Positions 1 through 8,125 of a stretch of DNA of 64,000 nucleotides are shown piece by piece. Location: NCBI GenBank assembly GCA_041661965.1, contig JBAZTH010000002.1:186001-250000 (forward strand). The letters are read 5' to 3'. The stretch's first letter is position 1, and the number at the start of each line of letters is the position of its first letter. The stretch comes from Candidatus Margulisiibacteriota bacterium (lineage in GTDB: Bacteria > Margulisbacteria > WOR-1 > O2-12-FULL-45-9 > XYB2-FULL-48-7). Under the pieces are notes generated by a model that saw nothing but the letters and a program-made list of their open reading frames with translations, was not told the DNA's origin and made no database searches. The position numbers and the translations under genes were made by a program.

Positions 1-565
1 GATGAGCATCAGCAAAAAGGTCCTGGCGCCCCTCCCCAACATTAGTTTTGTGAACCAAGACGTCCTCAAGACCAGCCTGGCCGAACTCGCCCTTGGCCGC
101 CGCTATAAAGTGGTCGGCAATCTCCCCTATTATATTACCTCGCCGATCATTGAAAAGATTCTGGAGGCGGCAGAAAAGCCGGAGGTGGCGGTGGTCATGA
201 CGCAAAAAGAGGTGGCGGAGCGGATGGTCGCCGGAGCCGGGACAAAAAACTACGGCTCTTTTTCGATCTTCTGCCAGTTTTACGCCGAAGTTAAATTAAA
301 CTCCCTCGTTTCGAAATCGTCCTTTCTCCCCTGGCCGGAAGTCAGTTCAGCCGTCGTCGCCCTTAAGCCTTATAAAACGCCCAAGTATGAAGTTAAGGAT
401 GCCAAACTCTTTTTTGATCTGGTCCACGCCGCCTTCCAGCAGCGCCGCAAAAAATTAAGCAACTCCCTCAAACCTTTCGGGCTGACCAATTCACCGGTCG
501 ATCTCAATCGCCGGCCGGAAACGGTCTCGATCGAAGAATTCGCGGCGATCGCCAATAGTCTTTAG
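1..565 (+). CDS. rsmA: 16S rRNA dimethyladenosine transferase, 3' part (5' cut by window)
   Basis: This is the C-terminal two thirds of RsmA/KsgA, the SAM-dependent enzyme that dimethylates two adjacent adenines near the 3' end of 16S rRNA. The visible reading frame begins inside the gene, so the ATG at position 2 is an internal Met and not the start; the family is about 260-280 residues and only 187 are here. The catalytic motif NLPYYITSPI is intact, followed by the family pattern of a QKEVAERM segment, SFLPWPEVSSAVV and an RRKKLSNSLK helix. The SAM-binding GxGxG loop lies upstream of the window. The gene converges on the next one, their 3' ends overlapping by 4 bp. Confidence 0.95.
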   Translation, partial: MSISKKVLAPLPNISFVNQDVLKTSLAELALGRRYKVVGNLPYYITSPIIEKILEAAEKPEVAVVMTQKEVAERMVAGAGTKNYGSFSIFCQFYAEVKLNSLVSKSSFLPWPEVSSAVVALKPYKTPKYEVKDAKLFFDLVHAAFQQRRKKLSNSLKPFGLTNSPVDLNRRPETVSIEEFAAIANSL

Positions 566-1311
566 CCGACCTGGCGGCGGCGGGGCGAACAAAAATTAGC
601 AAAAACTCTCGCCTGAACTTGCGGCTCCCTTAACTCGGGAAAAAACTGCAGAGAGCCGAAAAGGAATTTGAAAACAGTGTAAAAATTAAGTTCGATCAAG
701 GGCCCGCGGCCGTCGCGGCGCAAGATTGTTTCGTCATCAACATTGATCCTGAACATTCCGATCTCCCCCTGATCATGGGCAAGCGATAAATACTTAGTAT
801 ATTCGTTTGGCTGCCGCGCGTAATCGATCGGGGATTCAACCCGCTCCGAATAATATGTTAAAGCCAGCGGGATCGCCGCGTAAAGGGGCTCATTTTGTTT
901 AAGTTTTATCTGAATAGCCGAAACAATCGTCCGGAAAAGACAAAAGTCCAGGTTCCCACCGCCAAAGATGATCTGATTAAAACCGGGGCCGGCAATCCCT
1001 CTTTGAGCGGCTGGAAATAAAGGGGAGAGAGCATCGGCAAAGCGCTGTTGTCCGGGAGGAAGAGTCGGATCGTCCAAGCGGCCCGACCAGGAAAAGACCT
1101 TAACGTCCGCCGCCGTATTATTACCGACCAGCGGCAAGCGCGACCCTTCCAGCAGGAGCGAGGCGCGTCGTTCAAAAGGCCGGCCGCCGGCAAACGCGGC
1201 ATCCTGAAGGTCCCAAAGTTTGCCGCAATCCGGCAAACACCCGGCGGTTGGCGTCAGGTGGGTCAAAACAAGCGTTCTCGGTTTCGGCGATAGCCTGGTA
1301 GAAATAACCAC
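562..1311 (-). CDS. hypothetical protein, 249 aa
   Basis: I do not recognise this protein. The frame is open for 249 codons with codon use like its neighbours, and there is no signal peptide, membrane segment or obvious cofactor motif. The C-terminus is rich in Arg (CSPRRRQVG). The GTG at 1309-1311 is the first plausible start; no Shine-Dalgarno is visible. A promoter-like element (1318-1345) ends just before that GTG, so a leaderless message is plausible. An ATG further upstream at about 1327 opens a different frame. Its 3' end overlaps that of rsmA by 4 bp, convergently. Function unknown. Confidence 0.6.
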   Translation of the reverse strand: MVISTRLSPKPRTLVLTHLTPTAGCLPDCGKLWDLQDAAFAGGRPFERRASLLLEGSRLPLVGNNTAADVKVFSWSGRLDDPTLPPGQQRFADALSPLFPAAQRGIAGPGFNQIIFGGGNLDFCLFRTIVSAIQIKLKQNEPLYAAIPLALTYYSERVESPIDYARQPNEYTKYLSLAHDQGEIGMFRINVDDETILRRDGRGPLIELNFYTVFKFLFGSLQFFPELREPQVQARVFANFCSPRRRQVG

Positions 1312-1317
1312 GAATAT

Positions 1318-1345
1318 ATATCGCCATTTTCAGGAGAATATTTCA
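1318..1345 (-). promoter_or_regulatory. sigma-28-like promoter candidate (copy 1)
   Basis: On the minus strand TGAAA (1345-1341) is followed after 15 nt by GGCGATAT (1325-1318), matching the TAAA-N15-GCCGATAW layout known for sigma-28/SigD promoters. The TGA is also the stop codon of the upstream lipoprotein gene. The same arrangement, with the identical 16-mer TGGCGATATATATTCG, recurs at 9637-9664. A sigma-70 reading (CTGAAA-N18-GATATA) is also possible. Confidence 0.45.
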
Positions 1346-2467
1346 GGATTTATTATATTTGGCGATATACGAGACGCTGACCCCGCCCGCTTTAGAAAAG
1401 TCGCCGCCGACATAAATATTGCCTGAAGCGTCAAGCGCGACCGCCCGGACCAGGTTCCCGTCCAAACCGCCGCCAAAAGCTTCCCAGGTCGCGCCGTCGT
1501 AGGCGGTCAGGCCGTTAACGGTCACACCACCGGCCGTCGCGAATTTTCCCGCCACGTAGACTTTTCCCAAAGAATCGGCCACCAGCGCGTTAACGCTGTC
1601 GCCGACCGCCGTTCCCACCGCCAGCTGTTCCCAGCTGGTCCCATCCCAGCGAGCCATGATCCGTTTATCGCTGGTATCGATCAGCGCGCCGGCGGCAAAA
1701 ACATTGGTGGTCACCGTCACAGTGGCGTTAATATAATAATCGCGGCCGGAGGATAAATCACTCCAGCTCGCCCCGTTCCAGCGGGCGATCCGTTTGGCGC
1801 TAACCCCGGAAACGGTATTAAGAAAGGCCCCACCGGCAATAAGTTTATAAGTCGCGTCATAACTTAACGAATGAACCGGACTATCGGTCCCGCCCGCCAG
1901 GTTCCGCCAAGCGAGGCCGTCCCATTCCGCGACATTCTGCACAATGGTCCCGCCGGCGGAAGTAAAAGAGCCGCCGACATAAAGATTGTCGGAGGGATCG
2001 ATCGCCAGAGCATAAACATCCCCGTTAACTCCGCCACCGACCGCTTCCCAAGCAGTTCCCGTCCAACGGGCGAGATTGGAAGCCGCTACGTCGCCGGAAG
2101 AATTATGGGCGATCGAGAATGTTCCGCCCGCGTAAATATAGCCATGTGAATCTTTAGCTAAAACGTAAACTGTTCCGTTAAGTCCTTTGCCAAGCGGCTC
2201 CCAACGGGAGCCATTCCAACGGGCGACGTAACTGGTATCGGCAATCCCACTGGCGTTGGTAAAAGATCCACCGGCGATCAAATAGCCCGAATTGTCAAAG
2301 ATCAGAGCGTAAACGGGGGCGTCAGTCCCGCCGCCGATCCCCTGCCAGCTGGCGGACGGCAAGGTCGTGGTCGTGGTGGTCGCCGGCGACGAACCGCCGC
2401 AGCCGAAGGTGTAGGTCAAAGCGCCAACAATCAAGGCATAGACAATATATTGGAGATATTTATTCAT
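1343..2467 (-). CDS. lipoprotein with seven propeller-type repeats
   Basis: A 374-residue secreted lipoprotein. Residues 1-23 are a signal peptide ending in a lipobox-like TFGC, followed by a Thr-rich linker. The remainder is seven degenerate repeats of about 47 residues, each with the pattern W..L.GG..G.VYAL..D..G.LYVGG.F....G.....ARWNG. Seven W-containing blades of this size suggest a closed seven-bladed beta-propeller, probably a surface binding or adhesion module; no catalytic residues are apparent. The start is supported by a G-rich Shine-Dalgarno (GGGGGGAAGGTGG) just upstream. It lies downstream of an HD-domain gene on the same strand with a 54 bp gap. The ligand is unknown. Confidence 0.8.
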   Translation of the reverse strand: MNKYLQYIVYALIVGALTYTFGCGGSSPATTTTTTLPSASWQGIGGGTDAPVYALIFDNSGYLIAGGSFTNASGIADTSYVARWNGSRWEPLGKGLNGTVYVLAKDSHGYIYAGGTFSIAHNSSGDVAASNLARWTGTAWEAVGGGVNGDVYALAIDPSDNLYVGGSFTSAGGTIVQNVAEWDGLAWRNLAGGTDSPVHSLSYDATYKLIAGGAFLNTVSGVSAKRIARWNGASWSDLSSGRDYYINATVTVTTNVFAAGALIDTSDKRIMARWDGTSWEQLAVGTAVGDSVNALVADSLGKVYVAGKFATAGGVTVNGLTAYDGATWEAFGGGLDGNLVRAVALDASGNIYVGGDFSKAGGVSVSYIAKYNKS

Positions 2468-2521
2468 CTTTCCACCTTCCCCCCGGCTATTATAGCGGGA
2501 AAAAGGGAAAAGCCAAGCGGG

Positions 2522-3616
2522 TTAAAAGCGTCCGTTATTAATATTGTTCCAAAGAGCGAGCGCCTCACGGTCAGTCAGGCCGACGATCTTGTCGATCGCG
2601 GCTTGGGCGGACAACTTGTTTTTAATAAGATAATAATCAAAGATGGTCCTGACGCAATCGGTCATCGTCGCCATGAACTCCTGTTTGACCCGGCTGCCGA
2701 TATAAATGTGCCGGTAATTAAAGCTCATCAACGCGTCTATCGCCGCCAGTTCCTGTTCCCCCATCGTAATATAATTTCGCCCGGCGCTGTGAGCGATCAC
2801 GCTCCGCACCATGGTGTCGATCATCTGGGCCGGGGTCGTCCCCAAAATCTCCCTGACCATTTGCGGCAGATCATTGACCTCAATGATCGAGAGCCGGCCC
2901 GCGTCCAAAACATCCATGGGGAGATAGGCAATCCGGTCAGCCAGGCGGACAACGCACCCTTCCAGAGTCATCGGAAATTCACGATCGTCAAAATAGTTGC
3001 CATTTTCATTCGGCCTAAGAACCGGGTCTTTGCGTTCGCCGTCATGGCAAAGGATCCCGTTCATGACCTCCACGGAAAGGTTGAGTTTTTCCAGCTCCCG
3101 GACCACCCGCAAACTCTGGCGGTTGTGCTTGAACGGCACCCCCAGGTATGTCTGGCTGAATTCGTCGAGGATCTTTTCTCCTTCGTGCCCAAAGATCGAG
3201 TGCCCCAGATCATGCCCTAGGGCGATCGCTTCGGCCAGGTCCTCGTTCAAACGGAGGGCCCGACAGATCGAGCGGGCGACCTGGGCAACTTTTTCGACGT
3301 GGAAATGGCGGTTATGGACGATCTGGGTAAATTCCAGAGAGAGCGATTCCGGAGAAAAGACCTGGGCCTTGCCAGCCAGGAGCGGGTAATGATCGGAATA
3401 AACGATCCGATCACGGTCGCGGGCAAAACAGGTCCGGAACCGATCGGGCGCTTCCAGCTCTAGGCGACCTTGAGAAACGACGCTCTGGCAAGCGTATCGG
3501 GAAAGCAGGATCGTTTCCATTAGCTCAACTTTAACTCTTGGGACCCTCATTACCTCTCGCCCGTATCTTCCGACCAGTGTAGTAAAGGGACGATAAATTT
3601 TAGCGATATCGCTCAT
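2522..3616 (-). CDS. HD-domain dNTP triphosphohydrolase-like protein
   Basis: A 364-residue member of the dGTPase-like HD superfamily, which hydrolyses dNTPs to nucleoside and triphosphate. Visible are an RDRDRIVYSDHYPLL segment (about 66-80), the central GHDLGHSIFGHEGE metal motif (His135/Asp136) and a downstream LADRIAYL helix carrying the last metal-ligand Asp. It differs from the canonical dgt further along the window (50414-51409): a longer insert follows the HD motif, and the N-terminal HKTQVF segment is replaced by AGKAQVF. It may have another nucleotide substrate. Its ATG follows the stop of the upstream gene by 3 nt, and that gene's last codons provide a GGAGA ribosome-binding site, so the two are translationally coupled. 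Confidence 0.8.
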   Translation of the reverse strand: MSDIAKIYRPFTTLVGRYGREVMRVPRVKVELMETILLSRYACQSVVSQGRLELEAPDRFRTCFARDRDRIVYSDHYPLLAGKAQVFSPESLSLEFTQIVHNRHFHVEKVAQVARSICRALRLNEDLAEAIALGHDLGHSIFGHEGEKILDEFSQTYLGVPFKHNRQSLRVVRELEKLNLSVEVMNGILCHDGERKDPVLRPNENGNYFDDREFPMTLEGCVVRLADRIAYLPMDVLDAGRLSIIEVNDLPQMVREILGTTPAQMIDTMVRSVIAHSAGRNYITMGEQELAAIDALMSFNYRHIYIGSRVKQEFMATMTDCVRTIFDYYLIKNKLSAQAAIDKIVGLTDREALALWNNINNGRF

Positions 3617-3619
3617 CAG

Positions 3620-4228
3620 TTATCTCCAAAGCGAATCGGGATCAAAGCCATATTTATCGACCATTTCTATATAAATATCGAGACATATTTTCAGGTATGG
3701 CAAGCGCTTATTATAATCGTCAAACTTAGCCGCCCCCAATTTCCGAGCCAAATTTGTTATTCCCCGGCCAGCCAGTAAACGATCGATCGTCTCGAATACC
3801 GGCTGTTTCTCTTGATAAAGATCAGGAAATTCAGCCGCCATTTTTCGATAACTACCGCCAGGCATTGAATTCGGGAAATTATTAAAGTACAGCTGTATCC
3901 CCTGGCAAAGCAACCCGTCAATTCCTTTCCGATCGCCGACCAGAACCCCGCGTAAAGCATTTCGTCGCCCTTCATAATAATCCGTTGATTCGCAAGAATA
4001 ATAAAAACTACCATGGTCAAGCAGCGGGGAAAAGATATAAGGGAAATAGCGGTCTCGATTGAGCCGCGCCACAACGTTTTTGGAAATCCGGTTCAGCCCG
4101 GAATAAACCGCGAAATCAACGACCGCCTTCAGTAGCTCTTTTCTGGCTGGCGGGACAACCCCTGCCCCCTGCCGTTTGATCGGGATCGCCATTGGGGAAA
4201 GAGGCGTCATTTTAAGTTTTATTTGCAT
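3620..4228 (-). CDS. hypothetical protein coupled to HD dNTPase
   Basis: I do not recognise this 202-residue soluble protein. It has no signal peptide or membrane segment. It is mixed alpha/beta by composition, with short aromatic patches (YFPYIF, SFYYSCESTDYYEGRR) in the middle. It starts the two-gene unit with the HD dNTPase-like gene (3-nt gap, ribosome-binding site inside its own last codons), so a role in nucleotide metabolism or regulation of that enzyme is a reasonable guess from context only. It diverges from mdh across a 93 bp intergenic region. The ATG at 4228 has no clear Shine-Dalgarno. Confidence 0.6.
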   Translation of the reverse strand: MQIKLKMTPLSPMAIPIKRQGAGVVPPARKELLKAVVDFAVYSGLNRISKNVVARLNRDRYFPYIFSPLLDHGSFYYSCESTDYYEGRRNALRGVLVGDRKGIDGLLCQGIQLYFNNFPNSMPGGSYRKMAAEFPDLYQEKQPVFETIDRLLAGRGITNLARKLGAAKFDDYNKRLPYLKICLDIYIEMVDKYGFDPDSLWR

Positions 4229-4285
4229 GCTTATTATTCACCACTTTCCGACAAAAATTTCAGTTCGATTGACCAGCCTGACAAT

Positions 4286-4314
4286 TTGAACCAGACGTCA
4301 TTCTCTGTTAAAAT
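4286..4314 (+). promoter_or_regulatory. sigma-70 promoter of mdh, leaderless
   Basis: TTGAAC (4286-4291), a 17 bp spacer and TAAAAT (4309-4314) preceded by TG (extended -10). The -10 box ends 7 nt before the mdh ATG at 4322, so transcription should start at or next to the start codon, and no Shine-Dalgarno is present. Confidence 0.7.
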
Positions 4315-4321
4315 CATTATT

Positions 4322-5248
4322 ATGAAACCAAAGATCACGATCATCGGCGCCGGGAACGTGGGCGCTCAATGCGCTTATAAACTCGCGCAACGCGATTTTG
4401 CCGACCTGGTCCTCCTCGACATCGTTGAAGGAATTCCCCAGGGGAAAGCGCTCGACATGACCCAGTCCGGGTCGATCGAAAGGTTTACTACCAAGATCAC
4501 CGGTACCAATAACTACGCCGATATTAAAGGTTCGCAGGTCGTGGTCATGACCGCCGGCCTCGCCAGGAAACCGGGAATGTCGCGCGACGACCTGATCCAC
4601 AAGAACGCCGAGATCGTCGCCGGCGTGGTCAAACAGGTCGCCCAACACGCCCCGCAAGCGGTCCTGCTGATGGTCACCAATCCGCTCGATGTTATGACCT
4701 ATCACGCCTTGAAAGTTTCCGGCCTTCCGGCCAGCCGGGTCCTTGGCATGGCGCCGCTCCTCGACGCCGCCAGGATGCAGTCTTTTATTGCCGAGCTGGC
4801 CAACGCCCCGGTCACCGAAGTTTACGCTGAAGTTATGGGAAGCCACGGCGACCTGATGGTCCCGGTCCCCCGCCTCTCCACCGTCAAAGGGAAACCGATC
4901 ACCGAACTTTTCTCCCCGGAACAGGTCGCTAGCCTGGTTAAGCGGACAACCGATGGCGGCGCGGAAATCGTCGCTCTCCTTAAAACCGGCTCCGCTTACT
5001 ACGCTCCCGGAACGGCGGCCGCCAGGATGGCGGAAGCGATCGTCCGCGACACCAAAGAGATCATCAACAGCTGCTGCCTCCTCTCCGGCGAATACGGCAT
5101 CAGCGATGTTTGCCTCGGCGTTCCGGCCAGGCTGGGAAAGAACGGAATTGAAGAGATCGTCACCCTTAAGCTGACGGACGAAGAACTGACCGCCCTGCAA
5201 AAAGCGGGGGCGGCGGTTAAGCATCTCCTTGGCGGCATAAATTTATAG
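4322..5248 (+). CDS. mdh: malate dehydrogenase (LDH-like type)
   Basis: NAD-dependent malate dehydrogenase of the lactate/malate dehydrogenase superfamily (308 residues), interconverting malate and oxaloacetate. Visible are the Rossmann GAGNVG (10-15), the NAD-specifying Asp33, the mobile-loop arginines (Arg82 and Arg88 in LARKPGMSRDDL), VTNPLDVMTY, the substrate Arg151 and the catalytic His175 in GSHGDLMVP. The motif normally GMAGVLD reads GMAPLLD. The Arg at the substrate-specificity position of the loop favours malate over lactate. The start was placed at the ATG at 4322 because MKPKITIIGAGN is the family N-terminus and a promoter ends just before it. It is directly followed by both fumarase subunits, giving a malate-fumarate module. 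Confidence 0.95.
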   Translation: MKPKITIIGAGNVGAQCAYKLAQRDFADLVLLDIVEGIPQGKALDMTQSGSIERFTTKITGTNNYADIKGSQVVVMTAGLARKPGMSRDDLIHKNAEIVAGVVKQVAQHAPQAVLLMVTNPLDVMTYHALKVSGLPASRVLGMAPLLDAARMQSFIAELANAPVTEVYAEVMGSHGDLMVPVPRLSTVKGKPITELFSPEQVASLVKRTTDGGAEIVALLKTGSAYYAPGTAAARMAEAIVRDTKEIINSCCLLSGEYGISDVCLGVPARLGKNGIEEIVTLKLTDEELTALQKAGAAVKHLLGGINL

Positions 5249-5254
5249 TATAAT
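5249..5254 (+). promoter_or_regulatory. -10 box before fumarase, leaderless
   Basis: A perfect TATAAT lies just after the mdh stop codon and ends 6 nt before the ATG of the fumarase alpha gene, with no Shine-Dalgarno between. The -35 region is weak, so this may be an internal promoter inside a longer mdh-fumarase transcript. Confidence 0.5.
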
Positions 5255-5260
5255 TAATCT

Positions 5261-6103
5261 ATGCGCGAGCTATCGGTCAAAAAGATCACCACGGCGATTC
5301 GGGACCTCTGCATTGAGGCTAATACAAACCTCTCCGAAGATGTTGAAGCCGCTTTAAATAAAGCGCTTAAAGATGAGGAATCCCCCAACGGCCGCGAAAT
5401 CCTCCGCCAGCTCATCCACAACGCCGGGATCGCCCGCAAAGAAAAACGCCCCATCTGCCAGGACACCGGCTCGGTCGTCGTCTTGATCGAACTCGGCCAA
5501 GAAATACGGCTGACTGACGGCTCGCTGGAAGAAGCGGTCAACGAAGGAGTCAGCCGCGGTTACAAAGAAGGCTATCTCCGCAAATCGATCGTTTCCGACC
5601 CGCTCCGCCGCCAAAACACCGGCGACAATGCCCCGGCCTTCATCCATACCCGGGTCGTCCCGGGAGATAAGCTCACCCTCAACCTGATGTGCAAAGGCGG
5701 GGGAGCCGAGAACTGCAGCGCCATTAAGTTCTTCAAACCAACTTCCAGCCATGAAGAGATTAGCCAATTTATAATTGAAACTGTTTCTAAAGCGGGACCA
5801 AACGCCTGCCCGCCGGTTATCGTCGGGGTTGGGATCGGCGGGAACTTTGAGACCGCTCCTTTAACGGCGAAAAAGGCTCTCCTGCGGGAGATCGGCCATC
5901 GTAACAGCGACAGCGATCTCGCCAAGTGGGAAAAAGAACTTTTAGTTAAGATCAATAACCTCGGGATCGGGCCGATGGGCCTGGGCGGACGAACAACCGC
6001 GCTCGCGGTCAGTATCGAAACCGCCCCCTGCCACATCTCCCAGCTCCCGGTGGCCGTCAACATTGAATGCCACGCCCACCGGGCGCGCAAGGTGACGCTA
6101 TGA
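5261..6103 (+). CDS. class I fumarate hydratase, alpha subunit
   Basis: Alpha (Fe-S) subunit of the two-subunit, iron-sulfur class I fumarase/L-tartrate dehydratase family, 280 residues, which hydrates fumarate to malate with the beta subunit encoded next. Conserved segments include RPICQDTGSVVV with Cys66, GGGAENCSAIKF (Cys152), NACPPVIVGVGIGGNFE (Cys183) and the terminal ECHAHR. These include the cysteines expected to hold the 4Fe-4S cluster. The stop overlaps the start of the beta gene (ATGA). Position after mdh supports fumarase rather than tartrate dehydratase, but sequence alone does not exclude related hydro-lyase substrates. The enzyme should be oxygen-sensitive, which fits an anaerobic host. 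Confidence 0.92.
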   Translation: MRELSVKKITTAIRDLCIEANTNLSEDVEAALNKALKDEESPNGREILRQLIHNAGIARKEKRPICQDTGSVVVLIELGQEIRLTDGSLEEAVNEGVSRGYKEGYLRKSIVSDPLRRQNTGDNAPAFIHTRVVPGDKLTLNLMCKGGGAENCSAIKFFKPTSSHEEISQFIIETVSKAGPNACPPVIVGVGIGGNFETAPLTAKKALLREIGHRNSDSDLAKWEKELLVKINNLGIGPMGLGGRTTALAVSIETAPCHISQLPVAVNIECHAHRARKVTL

Positions 6104-6639
6104 GCGCGATCAAACTGACCACGCCGCTGACGGCAGAAATGATCGCCGGCTTAAAAGCGGGGGACGAAGTCCTGATCAGCGGCAAGATCTACACCGCCCG
6201 GGACGCCGCCCATAAAAAGTTCGGCGACCAGCCCCCCTTCGACCTCCAAGGCCAGATCATTTACTACGCCTCCCCCACTCCGACCAAACCGGGAGAAGTG
6301 ATCGGCTCGATCGGTCCGACGACCAGCTCCCGGATGGATGCTTTTGCCCCGGCCCTGCTTAACCAGGGATTGGCAGGGATGATAGGGAAGGGAAGGAGGA
6401 GCAAGGAAGTTATTGAAGCGATCAAAAAAAACAAAGCGGTCTACTTTACCGTTCCCGGCGGCGCCGCCGCCCTCTACGCCAAACAGGTCAAAAGCGCCAA
6501 AATCGTCGCTTATCCGGAGCTCCTCTCCGAAGCGGTCTACGAACTCGAAGTTGTTGATTTCCCGGCAACCGTGACGATCGATTCGACCGGCGGTAATTTA
6601 TTTGAAATAGGCAGGAAACGCTATGAAAACCAAGACTAA
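6100..6639 (+). CDS. class I fumarate hydratase, beta subunit
   Basis: Beta subunit of the class I fumarase (179 residues). It carries the family segments GKIYTARDAAHKKF, YYASPTPTKPGEVIGSIGPTTSSRMD and IGKGRRSKEV, which form the substrate-binding swivelling domain. The start at 6100 was chosen because it overlaps the alpha-subunit stop as ATGA and the residues after it match the family N-terminus; a longer in-frame extension upstream lies inside the alpha gene. The C-terminal 17 bp overlap the next gene. The alpha and beta proteins together form the active enzyme. Confidence 0.92.
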   Translation: MSAIKLTTPLTAEMIAGLKAGDEVLISGKIYTARDAAHKKFGDQPPFDLQGQIIYYASPTPTKPGEVIGSIGPTTSSRMDAFAPALLNQGLAGMIGKGRRSKEVIEAIKKNKAVYFTVPGGAAALYAKQVKSAKIVAYPELLSEAVYELEVVDFPATVTIDSTGGNLFEIGRKRYENQD

Positions 6640-7414
6640 GTTTATTCGCTGGTTTCTCGTCCCTTCATTTGTCATTTGCTATTTGTCATTTGTCATTTCG
6701 GCAGCGTCCGCGGCCTGTTATGACGGCATTTGGTTCCTCGGTTTTAATCTCGAGAAAGAGCCGTTCAATAACGTTTACGTCCGCCAGGCGGCCGCCCACG
6801 CGATCAATAAACAGACAATCCTCCGGCTGGCCAGCGAAGAGGTTTCTCCGGGAAGCGTCATTCCGCCGGGAATGTCCGGTTATCGGACCGATCTGGCCCC
6901 CTATTCCTTCAACCTGAAACAGGCCAAGGTCCTGATGCGCCGGGGTAAATATCTCCCGGTCCATCCCAAACTGAAAAAGATCACCCTGCTCCACACCGAC
7001 GGGATCAGAACGGTCGCCATCGCCAAAGAGATCAAAAAGGAATTAAAAGAGCTGGGAATGAACATCACTCTCATTCAGGTCAAATATGACGACAAAGCCT
7101 GGAACGACGAGCTGAATTCGCGGCGGCACCATCTTTATCTGCTCGGTTACAAAGCTGACTTCACCCAGAGCCTGACCCGTGAAGCGGCCCCCGACGTCGT
7201 CGACACCTATAAGCTCCTCGAGCCGCTCTTTCATACCGGCGGAGCGGCCAACGTCAACAGCTTCAGCAATTCGACGGTCGACATGCTCCTCGACCAGGTT
7301 TCAGTCATCAGCGTCGCCTACCAGGTGGAGCGGGAGCTTAAGCTCAAGGAAGTGAACAAGGTCCTCTATCAGGAACTTCCCGCCTTGGTCCTGTTCTACA
7401 TACCCAAGCTATGA
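6623..7414 (+). CDS. half-size family-5 solute-binding-like secreted protein
   Basis: A 263-residue exported protein (signal peptide about 1-31, cut near SAASAAC). The mature part resembles the C-terminal half of ABC peptide/nickel-binding proteins (family 5): FNNVYVRQAAAHAINKQTI, a proline-rich loop GSVIPPG, the helix with KAKVLMRRGKY-like spacing and ELKELGMNITLIQV. Full-length members are about 500 residues, so this is a half-size version lacking the N-terminal lobe, and no permease or ATPase is adjacent. It may bind peptides alone or have a new role. The signal-peptide core is encoded by tandem TTTGTCATT units, a dispersed repeat. It overlaps the fumarase beta gene by 17 bp and the next gene by ATGA. 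Confidence 0.7.
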   Translation: MKTKTKFIRWFLVPSFVICYLSFVISAASAACYDGIWFLGFNLEKEPFNNVYVRQAAAHAINKQTILRLASEEVSPGSVIPPGMSGYRTDLAPYSFNLKQAKVLMRRGKYLPVHPKLKKITLLHTDGIRTVAIAKEIKKELKELGMNITLIQVKYDDKAWNDELNSRRHHLYLLGYKADFTQSLTREAAPDVVDTYKLLEPLFHTGGAANVNSFSNSTVDMLLDQVSVISVAYQVERELKLKEVNKVLYQELPALVLFYIPKL

Positions 7415-7638
7415 AAGACTCGATCGACGTCTTCCTGCGGATCAACAAAGCCGACATTTACATCATCTGCCCGTACTTCGAGGCTTTCCAGGGAATGGTC
7501 GCCATCCGGACCCCCAAACCGGAAGTCGGCGACAAAGCAACGCTTCACCTGATGGTCTCGCCCGACTTTACCGCCGATTTCGACCGGGTCATCGCCAACC
7601 TGGGGAAAACATTGGCGATCGAAAGGATCAATGCTTAG
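7411..7638 (+). CDS. small DUF4911-like protein
   Basis: A 75-residue soluble protein. The pattern (a D.Y.I.PYFEAFQGM.A.RTP segment, then LHLMVSPDF and an amphipathic C-terminal helix) resembles the DUF4911 family, whose function is not known. It is wedged between the solute-binding-like gene (ATGA overlap) and yqeG (8 bp overlap), so the three are probably co-translated. No catalytic motif is visible. Confidence 0.55.
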   Translation: MKDSIDVFLRINKADIYIICPYFEAFQGMVAIRTPKPEVGDKATLHLMVSPDFTADFDRVIANLGKTLAIERINA

Positions 7639-8125
7639 AAAACTTTTTTATCCGCGGGAGATCGTCCCCGATATTTTTCTGATCGACACGCGCGCCCTGC
7701 GCGAACGGGGGATCAAAGGCTTGATCCTGGATATCGACGATACTTTGATCCCGCGCGAGGTCAAAGAAGTTTACCCCAAAGTTTTTGCCTGGATCCAGTC
7801 CCGCAAAGAAGAAGGCTTCAAGATTTGTCTGACCTCAAACAGCCGTCATCCGATCAGGGTAAAGTATTTCGGCGAGACGCTCGGCGTCCCCTCGCTCCAC
7901 TTCAGCCTCAAGCCCCTTCCCTTCGCTTTTTGGCGGTCGCTGGAAATTCTGGGGACCAAAGCGGAAGAGACGGCGATGATCGGCGATCAGCTCTTCATGG
8001 ATATCTGGGGAGCGAACTGGGTCAACATTTATTCGATCTACATCGACCACCGGAAAGAAGAGTGGTTCCCACCCCGCCGCTGGATGCGCTGGGCGGAACG
8101 CTGGCTGATCGACAACTGGGGTTAA
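7631..8125 (+). CDS. yqeG: YqeG-family HAD phosphatase
   Basis: A 164-residue haloacid-dehalogenase phosphatase of the YqeG type (subfamily IIIA). Motif I is LILDIDDTLIPR with the nucleophile Asp and the acid/base Asp two residues later, motif II is CLTSNSR, and motif III/IV is MIGDQLFMDIWGANW. The physiological substrate of YqeG proteins is uncertain; phosphatidylglycerophosphate has been proposed for related proteins. The start overlaps the previous stop by 8 bp. The 3' end overlaps that of ruvA convergently by 4 bp. Confidence 0.88.
   Translation: MLRKLFYPREIVPDIFLIDTRALRERGIKGLILDIDDTLIPREVKEVYPKVFAWIQSRKEEGFKICLTSNSRHPIRVKYFGETLGVPSLHFSLKPLPFAFWRSLEILGTKAEETAMIGDQLFMDIWGANWVNIYSIYIDHRKEEWFPPRRWMRWAERWLIDNWG

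Noticed and set aside
1358..1372. TTGGCGATATACG as a plus-strand sigma-28 site
   Set aside because: No TAAA/TGAAA lies 15 nt upstream, and it would read antisense into a gene.
4298..5224. 308-codon antisense ORF opposite mdh
   Set aside because: It is a shadow created by strong codon bias on the mdh strand; the translation is low-complexity (His/Asp/Gly/Arg rich) and has no ribosome-binding site.
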